Below, piece by piece: positions 42,094 to 49,657 of a stretch of DNA of 64,000 nt (its first letter is position 1; each line of letters begins with the position of its first letter). The notes under the pieces are model-generated. The model worked only from the letters and a program-made list of their open reading frames with translations. It had not been told where the DNA came from and did not search any database. Both the position numbers and the translations under genes were made by a program. The stretch is from Clostridium sp. 'deep sea' (GTDB taxonomy: Bacteria; Bacillota; UBA994; PWPR01), in contig NZ_CP063353.1 of assembly GCF_014931565.1 (NCBI RefSeq), positions 1,922,001 to 1,986,000 on the forward strand, written 5' to 3'.

Positions 42094-44463
42094 TTAGTTG
42101 TTTATAGTAAAAACCTTACGGGCAATCTCTACTCCCTCACGGGCATCTTTGGCATAAAAATCTGCTTTTATCATACTAGCATATTCACTATTAAGCACAG
42201 CGCCACCCACCATAACTTTACAGTAGGGTGCCTTTTCTTTTAGTAATTCTATTGTTTGTTTCATGCTTTTTACAGTAGTTGTCATTAAGGCACTTAAACC
42301 AACTAACTCTATCTTTTCATTTATCACAGTGTTTAGTATTGTATCAGGGGCTACATCTTTACCTAAATCTACTATTTTATAACCATAGTTTTCGAGTATA
42401 ACTTTAACTATGTTTTTACCGATATCATGAATATCTCCTTGAACAGTTGCCAAAACAATTTTATGTTGTTTTGTTGTGTTATCACTTTTTGGCAAATGTT
42501 TACGTAGCTCCGTAAATGCTTGTTTGGCAACCTCAGCTGATTGAATTAGTTGAGGTAAAAAAATCTCTGCTTTTTCATATAAAATGCCCACCTCATCTAA
42601 TGCTGGAATAAGAACTTCATTAATAATAGTCATAGCAGGTTTTGATTTTAAAGCCACTGTTGTTTTATTAACTATTTCATCTTTTAGACCTCTTTTAATA
42701 AGCTCAGCTAAGCTATAGTTATTGCTTTTATTAATTGTATTAACTTTAACACTAGCTAGTTTATTTATATATGTTTTTGCCTGTTTATCTTGATTATTTA
42801 ACACATTAAAGGCTGAAATAATGTTCATCATTTCTCTACTACCAGTATTTAAAATAGGGGCATCTAAGCCTGCCTGTAAAGCCATTGCTAAAAAGGTTTT
42901 ATTTAGTAAATCTCTATGAGGTAAACCGAAAGATACATTACTTACCCCTAAAACAGTTTTTACGCCTAACCTTTTTTTAACCATGGTTACCGCCTTAAGG
43001 GTTTCTAAAACCTCAGCTTGCTGGGCAGAGGCTGTTAATGTTAAACAATCAATTAGAATATTCTTCTTTGCTATTCCATAACTATGAGCAGTATCTATAA
43101 TTTTTTTAGCTATAAAAAACCGTTCTTCTGCCGTACTGGGTATTCCGGAGTCATCAAGGGTTAAACCCAATACACAGGCACCGTATTTTTTGGCTATTGG
43201 AAATATTTTATCCATGCTGCTCTGTTTACCACTAACCGAATTTATAAGGGGTTTACCATTATAAATTCGTACTGCTTGTTCAATTACCTTAGCACTTGTA
43301 CTATCTATTTGCAGTGGTATGCTCTGTATTGCCTGTATTTCAGTTATTACTTTTTTCATGTATTCAACTTGATTTATTTCCGGTAATCCCAGGTTAATAT
43401 CTAAAATATTTGCTCCCTCTTCTTGCTGGCTAATTGATTCTTTAATAACATAAGAGATATCCCCAGAACGCAAAGCCTGCTTAAGATACTTTTTACCTGT
43501 TGGATTAATCCTCTCACCAATTACAGTTACAGCATTCCCAATTGTGATAGTTTTAGCATAAGATGCTACTTTTGTTTCATTTTTTTTGGTTATGGGTAGT
43601 GCAGTAATATCTACTAAAGCTTTGTGACACTCTTTAAGATACTCTGGAGTTGTTCCACAACACCCGCCTATTAGGCTTGCTCCTGCTAAAACTAGTTGTT
43701 TTGCATACTGAGCAAATTGCTTTGCGGCAAGACTATATTCCGTTTTTCCATTATTTATGCAGGGTAAGCCAGCATTAGGCTGAACTAAAATTGGTATAGA
43801 ACTATACTGTCTTGCCTCTTTTACTAAGCTAAGCATTTGCTGAGGTCCAGTAGAGCAATTAAATCCTAAAATATCTACCCCTAAACCTTCTAATACTGTA
43901 ACCATTGTTTCTATATCTGTTCCTGAAAACGTTCTACTATTGCTAAAGGTCATGGTACAGATTATAGGCAAATCACTATGCTCTTTGGCGGCCAGTATTG
44001 CAGCTTTGGCTTCATATATATCACTTATGGTTTCAATTAAAATTAAATCGCAACCAGCATTTACGCCTACTATTACCTGCTCTTTAAATAACTCATAGGC
44101 CTTCTCAAAACTTAGCGTTCCTGATGGAGCAAGTAACGCTCCAAGTGGTCCGATATCTAACGCAACTAAGGCCTTTTTTTTACTATCTTTAACTGCCTTT
44201 TTAGCTAGCTTTACGGCTGCTGTTATAATTTGCTCACAGCTGTATTGGTAGTTTTTTAACTTTAAGCTATTTATACTAAACGTGTTAGCAGTAATAAAGT
44301 TCGCTCCATTATTTAAGTAAGCTAAATGTAAATCATAAATGGCTTGGGGGTTAGTTATATTAAGAAATGGTGGCAAACTAGTTAAAGCTAGGTTTTGCTG
44401 AACTAAGGCTGTGCCCATGGCTCCATCGAATAATAGTATTTTATCTTTAGGTAACTTTAGCAT
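42094..44463 (-). CDS. metH: Cobalamin-dependent methionine synthase lacking the reactivation domain
   Basis: The product has 789 residues, starting behind AAGGAG, two bases past the previous stop. The homocysteine-binding domain (about 1-290) has the three zinc cysteines in GFNCSTGP and GGCCGTTP. The pterin-binding barrel follows (about 300-570, VIGERINPTGKK). The cobalamin cap and binding domains come last, with DIHDIGK (677-683) and His679 for the lower cobalt ligand. The reactivation domain of the usual roughly 1200-residue enzyme is missing; the gene before it encodes it separately. The enzyme moves the methyl group from 5-methyltetrahydrofolate to homocysteine. It closes the S-box-controlled operon. 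Confidence 0.95.
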   Translation of the reverse strand: MLKLPKDKILLFDGAMGTALVQQNLALTSLPPFLNITNPQAIYDLHLAYLNNGANFITANTFSINSLKLKNYQYSCEQIITAAVKLAKKAVKDSKKKALVALDIGPLGALLAPSGTLSFEKAYELFKEQVIVGVNAGCDLILIETISDIYEAKAAILAAKEHSDLPIICTMTFSNSRTFSGTDIETMVTVLEGLGVDILGFNCSTGPQQMLSLVKEARQYSSIPILVQPNAGLPCINNGKTEYSLAAKQFAQYAKQLVLAGASLIGGCCGTTPEYLKECHKALVDITALPITKKNETKVASYAKTITIGNAVTVIGERINPTGKKYLKQALRSGDISYVIKESISQQEEGANILDINLGLPEINQVEYMKKVITEIQAIQSIPLQIDSTSAKVIEQAVRIYNGKPLINSVSGKQSSMDKIFPIAKKYGACVLGLTLDDSGIPSTAEERFFIAKKIIDTAHSYGIAKKNILIDCLTLTASAQQAEVLETLKAVTMVKKRLGVKTVLGVSNVSFGLPHRDLLNKTFLAMALQAGLDAPILNTGSREMMNIISAFNVLNNQDKQAKTYINKLASVKVNTINKSNNYSLAELIKRGLKDEIVNKTTVALKSKPAMTIINEVLIPALDEVGILYEKAEIFLPQLIQSAEVAKQAFTELRKHLPKSDNTTKQHKIVLATVQGDIHDIGKNIVKVILENYGYKIVDLGKDVAPDTILNTVINEKIELVGLSALMTTTVKSMKQTIELLKEKAPYCKVMVGGAVLNSEYASMIKADFYAKDAREGVEIARKVFTINN

Positions 44464-44464
44464 A

Positions 44465-45109
44465 CTAACACTCCTTACGATATTGGCAGTTAACTAAACT
44501 ACAATTTTTGCATTTTAAATTTTCATCATTTGAAGTAGTATTACTTACCCCAATAACTGCTGTAACAGATTTACGAGGGAAAAGCAGATTATAATTATTA
44601 ACAAATAATCCTATTTTAATATCTGCCTGTAAAAGATCTATTAAACTCTGTTGAATTGTTAGTGGTAAATCTCCATAACCAGGGCTAAATCTACTTGTTA
44701 TGAACTTATTTTTTTGGCACTGCTGTTGGGCTATTTCTTCGGTTATGTCATCACAAATTAGCTCTATATAGGCAGAGGCACAGGCATCTAAAACCGTTGC
44801 CTTAGTAAGGTTATGATACTGATAATAGGCTATTTTTTTGTTTAAACGTTCTCCTAAAGTTACAGCCATTACATAACACTCATCACAGTTTTTAAGGTGA
44901 TTATTTATAGAACTGCCACTTAGCTGCACTGTTTTATTTAGATAAACACAATTATTATGTTTGTGTAAGCAAAACTTGTCATAAATATGCCTAGGACTTG
45001 CTAATTCTTGGCACTCAAGCAAACACTCATCTATAATAAGGCTTAGTTGAGCACTAATTTTTTGTCCTTTGTAACCTAAGTAGTGAAGGCAATCACTTTT
45101 AAGAGACAT
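44465..45109 (-). CDS. Methionine synthase reactivation-domain protein
   Basis: The product has 214 residues; the start overlaps the metF end by 11 bases and lies behind AAGGAAG. It matches a free-standing MetH activation domain: ACASAYIELICDDITEEI and RFSPGYGDLPL, where the RxSPGYGD motif binds S-adenosylmethionine. The C-terminus carries a Cys cluster (CKNCSLVNCQYRKEC) that may hold a metal. It should remethylate the cobalamin of MetH after oxidation. Splitting MetH this way occurs in other anaerobic Firmicutes. Confidence 0.88.
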   Translation of the reverse strand: MSLKSDCLHYLGYKGQKISAQLSLIIDECLLECQELASPRHIYDKFCLHKHNNCVYLNKTVQLSGSSINNHLKNCDECYVMAVTLGERLNKKIAYYQYHNLTKATVLDACASAYIELICDDITEEIAQQQCQKNKFITSRFSPGYGDLPLTIQQSLIDLLQADIKIGLFVNNYNLLFPRKSVTAVIGVSNTTSNDENLKCKNCSLVNCQYRKEC

Positions 45110-46004
45110 GTTCTTCTTCCTTTGTATTTAGTACTTTAACAACTGAGCTAATATTATTTATTAGTCTTTTGGCTATATAGGGTCTATTCATAACATATAA
45201 GTGAACTCCATCTATGCCTGAAGATAATAAGTCAATGATTTGCTCGGAGGCGTAGGCTATTCCTGCATCAATTAGCGCCTCTTTATTATACTGATATTTT
45301 ACCATTATTTTTTTAAATTTTTGGGGTACATTTGCCCCACATAAACTAACAATTCGTTCTATTTGTTTAGTGTTCACTACTGGCATTATACCAGCAACTA
45401 CAGGTATATTTATACCTAATAACCTAACCTCATTAAGAAATGCGTAAAAATCTTGATTATTAAAAAAGAGTTGGCTAACTAAAAAATCTGCTCCACAATC
45501 TACTTTATTTTTAAGATTGATTAAATCTGTTATTTTACTTTTAGCCTCTATATGCCCTTCGGGGTGACAAGCAGCACCAATAGAGAATTGAAAATTATTT
45601 TTAATTTCAGTGATTAAATCACTTGCATAATTAAAGTAGCTACTATTATTTTGCAAATAATCAATAGGTTTATCTCCTCTTAAAGCCAATACATTATCTA
45701 TGCCTACTTGCTTCATAGTAGCTAGTTGCTGATAAACCTGTTGTTGAGTAGAGCCTATACAAGTTAAGTGTGCTAAAGGCTCTATATTAATTTCGTTTTT
45801 TATAAATGATGCCAGTTTAACAGTTAGGTCTTTGCCCTCACTTATACCTGTTGCTCCATAGGTTACACTCATATAATCGGGTTGAAGTACTGCAAGGTTT
45901 TCAATAGTATTATAAATTGTATTTATTTTAGATTGTTTGTTCGGTGGAAATATTTCAAAAGATACAACCGGCTTTTTTTGTGCAAACATATTTTTTATAA
46001 ACAT
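45099..46004 (-). CDS. metF: 5,10-methylenetetrahydrofolate reductase
   Basis: The product has 301 residues, starting behind AAGGAATG. The flavin-binding TIM barrel is marked by VSFEIFPPN (with the catalytic Glu), SVTYGATG, HLTCIGST, LALRGD and AACHPEGH, all typical of MetF. It reduces methylenetetrahydrofolate to methyltetrahydrofolate, the methyl donor for MetH. The gene overlaps the activation-domain gene by 11 bases and follows the UPF0280 gene by 4. Confidence 0.93.
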   Translation of the reverse strand: MFIKNMFAQKKPVVSFEIFPPNKQSKINTIYNTIENLAVLQPDYMSVTYGATGISEGKDLTVKLASFIKNEINIEPLAHLTCIGSTQQQVYQQLATMKQVGIDNVLALRGDKPIDYLQNNSSYFNYASDLITEIKNNFQFSIGAACHPEGHIEAKSKITDLINLKNKVDCGADFLVSQLFFNNQDFYAFLNEVRLLGINIPVVAGIMPVVNTKQIERIVSLCGANVPQKFKKIMVKYQYNKEALIDAGIAYASEQIIDLLSSGIDGVHLYVMNRPYIAKRLINNISSVVKVLNTKEEEHVS

Positions 46005-46008
46005 AATA

Positions 46009-46722
46009 TCATTCCTTAAACTTTATATTACCCCATGCTCCTAGGTGTTTATTTATAGTTATTAATATACCAGTTATTCCAGTAACCGACTTTGCATAAC
46101 TTAAAGCTAAATTTATATCCTTATGGGTTTTTACCATATTACCAATTGAGGTTGCTGTAGCATCCGCCAAAAGTGTGTCGTTGGCTCTTACTACCACAGC
46201 ATCGGCGTTACCATAACTTAGTGAATGGCCCAATGTGCCAGCAGATGTACAAATACCTTGTCCTCCGGTTACTGGCTCTATTTCTAAAACAGGATCTACT
46301 TGTTGGTTTTTAGAGTGCACAGCCATATAACGTGTTTTACTACTGTGCATAAAAATGTCGCCACCATTCTCAATTATTATTTCTGAAGAATACTTTAGTA
46401 AATCTTTACCCAAATACTGTGCTATGGCTCCTGCAACTGCTGCCATAGGCCCTACGTTTACTTTTTGAGTGACCTCTATCATATGTTGAACTATAACAGG
46501 AGCTGAAAAGTCTTGTTCCAAGGGTTTTAAGCTTTTTAAAAAACTTGGTCTTTTAGCTATATAATTTACTAGTTGTTGCCTATACTTTGTTACTGAAAAT
46601 AAAGCCTGATGCATTAATTCTTGTTCTGCAAATATCTTAAGATCGGTTTCTGCGGTACAAACTGAAAATGGCAGTAAATCGATTGCTTTCATTTTTTTAC
46701 GATAATAACGTGGCTCATACAT
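46009..46722 (-). CDS. UPF0280 (COG2122) protein of the homocysteine route
   Basis: The product has 237 residues. The signature GPMAAVAGAIAQYLGKDLL, then IIENGGDIFMHS and GICTSAGTLGHSLSYGNADAVVV, marks UPF0280, an ApbE-like fold family. Work on methanogens and sulfate reducers links COG2122 to homocysteine synthesis from aspartate semialdehyde together with the COG1900 protein, and it has been discussed in persulfide handling. It lies 8 bases from the COG1900 gene. The ribosome-binding site is weak, so coupling to the upstream gene is likely. Confidence 0.9.
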   Translation of the reverse strand: MYEPRYYRKKMKAIDLLPFSVCTAETDLKIFAEQELMHQALFSVTKYRQQLVNYIAKRPSFLKSLKPLEQDFSAPVIVQHMIEVTQKVNVGPMAAVAGAIAQYLGKDLLKYSSEIIIENGGDIFMHSSKTRYMAVHSKNQQVDPVLEIEPVTGGQGICTSAGTLGHSLSYGNADAVVVRANDTLLADATATSIGNMVKTHKDINLALSYAKSVTGITGILITINKHLGAWGNIKFKE

Positions 46723-46730
46723 TTTTTATA

Positions 46731-47888
46731 TTAACCTAACTTATAGTTAACCATAGGCTTAACTTTATTGTTTTTAGAAAACATTTTTATTGGCTGCTGT
46801 AAGAAAAACTGTTTATTTAGTATCCATTGTTTTAATAACTCTGATATCTCCTGTGACTTTTTAATATCTGTTAGTGAATGGGTTTTTATTTGCTTATTAT
46901 TTATCTCTACAAAACCCGATTTAAGTTGTTGATAACTAACTTTTTTTATTACAGGGTGACCACCTTTGCATACACTATAGTCAACAATTGAGGTATAAAT
47001 ATCGCTATCTTTTAAGGATAAATAGCTCATAATCTCTTCATTTAACACGGGTATAGGTATACCAATACCTACAAATAAAGATACTCCATAGTTTTTAAAA
47101 GATGCTGGTCGTATATATCGTGTGTTCATATCTTTTAAATTACCAATTGTAGCTAAAGTGGCAGCAGGACTTTTAGGAATACCGTTATCCTGACGCTGTG
47201 TATCTGAGTTAAATTGAGTGCCATGCCAAGCCACATAACCCTCTGCTCCAGCTAAAAATATACGCGTACCGACTCCTATTGTTTTATAATAAGGGTCATT
47301 CAATAGTGGACTTAATTGCCCCGAGGTACTGTAATTTATATTGTTCATATTGGCACCAAGTTTACCCATATAGGTATATAGATCTTTATTGCTAGTGTTG
47401 ATTGCTGCATTATAGTTCTGATAAGCATTTCTGGGGTTAAATAAATAAGCTTCGTTTAAATCATTTAATTTTATTGTGCTATTAAGCTTTTTAGTGGGGT
47501 AACAATCTGTTCCTGGTGAAGAGGCTTTTAAGTGAACCTCTTTGCCATCAATTAAATCACAAATAACATGTGCTCCCCCATAAGCAGAATTACTTTCACT
47601 AAGTTGAGTAGCTCCTATATAGCTATCTACAGCAGCTATGCCAGCATATGCCTCTACATTATTTAAAAATGTTTTTGTCATACGGATAGGAGGATCACTA
47701 TGCCCAAAGTTAAGAAACGCCCCACTCGAGCACATTGGGCCAAAGGTTGCAGTAGTTACCACATCAACAAGCTCAGTTGCTTTTTTAACGCCAACATTAT
47801 TAACTATATCTAGGACTTCATCTGCGGTTACTATAACTGCCTCTCCTGCAGCAATTTTAGAATTTATTTCAGCATAACTTTTTACCAT
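46731..47888 (-). CDS. Homocysteine biosynthesis protein (DUF39, COG1900)
   Basis: The product has 385 residues, starting behind AAAGGAG. It matches the DUF39/HcyBio family: KSYAEINSKIAAGEAVIVTA at the start, the conserved Cys in FGPMCSSGAFLNFGHSDPPIRM, and GAHVICDLIDGKEVHLKA. In methanogens and Desulfovibrio-type bacteria this family is needed to make homocysteine from aspartate semialdehyde and a sulfur donor, bypassing cystathionine. The usual third partner, a NIL-ferredoxin protein, is absent from this window; no CBS domain is attached here. It is the first gene of the S-box operon. Confidence 0.9.
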   Translation of the reverse strand: MVKSYAEINSKIAAGEAVIVTADEVLDIVNNVGVKKATELVDVVTTATFGPMCSSGAFLNFGHSDPPIRMTKTFLNNVEAYAGIAAVDSYIGATQLSESNSAYGGAHVICDLIDGKEVHLKASSPGTDCYPTKKLNSTIKLNDLNEAYLFNPRNAYQNYNAAINTSNKDLYTYMGKLGANMNNINYSTSGQLSPLLNDPYYKTIGVGTRIFLAGAEGYVAWHGTQFNSDTQRQDNGIPKSPAATLATIGNLKDMNTRYIRPASFKNYGVSLFVGIGIPIPVLNEEIMSYLSLKDSDIYTSIVDYSVCKGGHPVIKKVSYQQLKSGFVEINNKQIKTHSLTDIKKSQEISELLKQWILNKQFFLQQPIKMFSKNNKVKPMVNYKLG

Positions 47889-48454
47889 ATTAATTCTCCT
47901 TTTTCAATATTTTACTTATATAAATTAAAAAAAATAAATAAATCAAATAACTGTAGAATTATATAATTTTTTTTATAAGCATAATTTTAATGGTTTGAAC
48001 GAAATTTTTTAATTAAGCTAAGTGTTTTTAATTTTTTACCACATAGCATTAAATCACTCAGAGTATATCAAGCAAAAATAATTAAGGTGATTACTTAAGG
48101 TACATGTCTTCGTGTCATTGGTAACTAACCCACAGTAGTATTAATTTTAATTACCAGAGCTCATTAAGTTACTGTTGTTTTAATTTTAGGGAAATTGCAA
48201 AACAACAAATATTTTAAGAATTATTAGCTACTAAAATGCTAGCAATTATTTGTAGTAATAACTTTTTCATTAGCTAAGAAAATTAATGTTGAGAAGGTTT
48301 TCTCTTAACTTTAATAACTTAATGAGCTTTATGATAATAATTACTTAATATAATAAAATCCTAAGCAGTTGTTATGAGAATCGTCACTCTCATAAATAAC
48401 TATTTTTGTTTACCACTAAATAACAGTTGCAACCATTATCACTTTTAGTTCATT
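47889..48454 (-). other. Long untranslated stretch between the S-box terminator and the first gene
   Basis: After the terminator hairpin, about 560 bases pass before the COG1900 start. No frame with a ribosome-binding site, no second riboswitch and no strong promoter are visible. A small hairpin (ATGAGAG...TTCTCAT near 48374-48393) is the only structure noted. A leader this long after an S-box is unusual. Confidence 0.4.
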
Positions 48455-48497
48455 AAAAACAAAAAAACCACTTTCGTTTGCTGAAACGAAAGTGGTT
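48455..48497 (-). terminator. Intrinsic terminator of the S-box leader
   Basis: AACCACTTTCGTTT (48466-48479 on the plus strand) and its complement (48484-48497) form a 14-pair stem with a four-base loop. The minus strand then shows seven T, one G and five more T. It lies 15 bases past the aptamer, so SAM binding should decide between this hairpin and an antiterminator. Confidence 0.9.
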
Positions 48498-48511
48498 ATA
48501 ACCTGAAATAA

Positions 48512-48610
48512 CTTATCTTTCATTTCTAACGAAATGCAGGATTTAGCACCACACTCTAAATGTAGGTTGCCGGGTTTCACAGGGCCAGTCCCTCCACCAC
48601 TCTTGATAAG
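48512..48610 (-). promoter_or_regulatory. SAM-I riboswitch (S-box) aptamer
   Basis: Read on the minus strand, the element shows all S-box landmarks in order: CTTATCAAGAG opening P1, GGTGGAGGGACTGGCCC, GTGAAACCCGGCAACC, GGTGCTAAATCCTGCA, and GATAAG closing P1. The downstream terminator completes a transcription-attenuating switch. When SAM is plentiful the methionine operon should be shut off. Confidence 0.97.
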
Positions 48611-48636
48611 GAAGATATTAATATTAAGTTTTCTGC

Positions 48637-48665
48637 ATTATAGCACTATAAAAGAACTTACGCAA
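48637..48665 (-). promoter_or_regulatory. Promoter of the S-box operon
   Basis: On the minus strand TTGCGT (48660-48665) and TATAAT (48637-48642) are separated by 17 bases. The start would lie about 20 bases before the aptamer. The boxes sit 30 bases past the stop of the last Tad-locus gene, with no terminator between them. Confidence 0.6.
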
Positions 48666-48694
48666 GGGCTTTTCATATTTTTAATAAATTATGC

Positions 48695-49642
48695 TTATTT
48701 ATGCGTAAGATTATTACCCTCTAAACCTAAATATTTAAGTTTCTGCAAATTCCTTAGGCAATCTATATCACAAATATTGTTATTAATTAAGTTTAACCAT
48801 TCAAGATTACTTAAGTTTTTTATAGGGCTAATATTTTTAATACTGTTATAAGAAATATCAAGCTCTTTTAATTTAAGACAGTTATCTATATTAAGTGCTT
48901 TTACTTTGTTATTACTTAGGTTTAAGACCTCTAAATCTAGTAACTGATTTAAGGGTGTTGTGTTTGTTATTTGATTATTGGCTAGGTTTAATTGTTTTAA
49001 TTTTTTTAGTTTGCTAACAGATGTTATATCTATAATTTTATTATTGTAAAAACTAAGTTTGTTAAGCTTTGTTAGTTTTTTTATTTCATTAATCTCTACT
49101 AAATTATTATTATTAAGATATAGTTGCTCAATATTTTTAGACTTAATTATTGGCTTTAAGCAAGTTATATTGCAGTTTATTAAAGCTAACTTCTTTAACA
49201 TTGGCTTATTTATTTCACAGTTTATTGTAGAATCTGTTAGCTCTAAAAACTCTAAATACAAAAAACTATCTAAAAATTGCTGATAAATATCTAGCTCATT
49301 AACACGTAAGTGTTTTAGATAGATAAAGTTTTGAATATCTGTTAACTGTAGGTCTTTTATGGCAAATTGATTATTGTTAAGCGTTAAGCTATTTTTAGCT
49401 AAACTTAGTTTATTTATGGCTAATAAATCGCTTTGTAATAACAGTGTTTTTTCCTTACCGACTGTTTCTCTCACAACTTGCTCTAACAAAGCATTATTAA
49501 ACTTAACTACTTTGTTTTTTTCTATTGTAAATGGGATGTTGTTTATTTGGTATTTTGGTATAGCTAAGCTATTTACTTCAATGCAAGCTAAACCAGGTAT
49601 TAATAATATTAGCGTGATTAACATATTTCTTAATATTTTCAT
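48695..49642 (-). CDS. Exported leucine-rich-repeat protein
   Basis: The product has 315 residues, with an N-terminal export signal (MKILRNMLITLILLIPGLA, followed by Cys). The C-terminal two-thirds is a row of leucine-rich repeats of the internalin type: LKKLKQLNLANNQITNTTPL, LLDLEVLNLSNNKVKALN, and LSNLEWLNLINNNICDID. Such repeats usually bind other proteins outside the cell. It is the last gene of the Tad operon, 15 bases past the kinase-like gene. A cell-surface partner for the pilus is a guess. Confidence 0.85.
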   Translation of the reverse strand: MKILRNMLITLILLIPGLACIEVNSLAIPKYQINNIPFTIEKNKVVKFNNALLEQVVRETVGKEKTLLLQSDLLAINKLSLAKNSLTLNNNQFAIKDLQLTDIQNFIYLKHLRVNELDIYQQFLDSFLYLEFLELTDSTINCEINKPMLKKLALINCNITCLKPIIKSKNIEQLYLNNNNLVEINEIKKLTKLNKLSFYNNKIIDITSVSKLKKLKQLNLANNQITNTTPLNQLLDLEVLNLSNNKVKALNIDNCLKLKELDISYNSIKNISPIKNLSNLEWLNLINNNICDIDCLRNLQKLKYLGLEGNNLTHK

Positions 49643-49657
49643 TATAGGTTTAACCTC

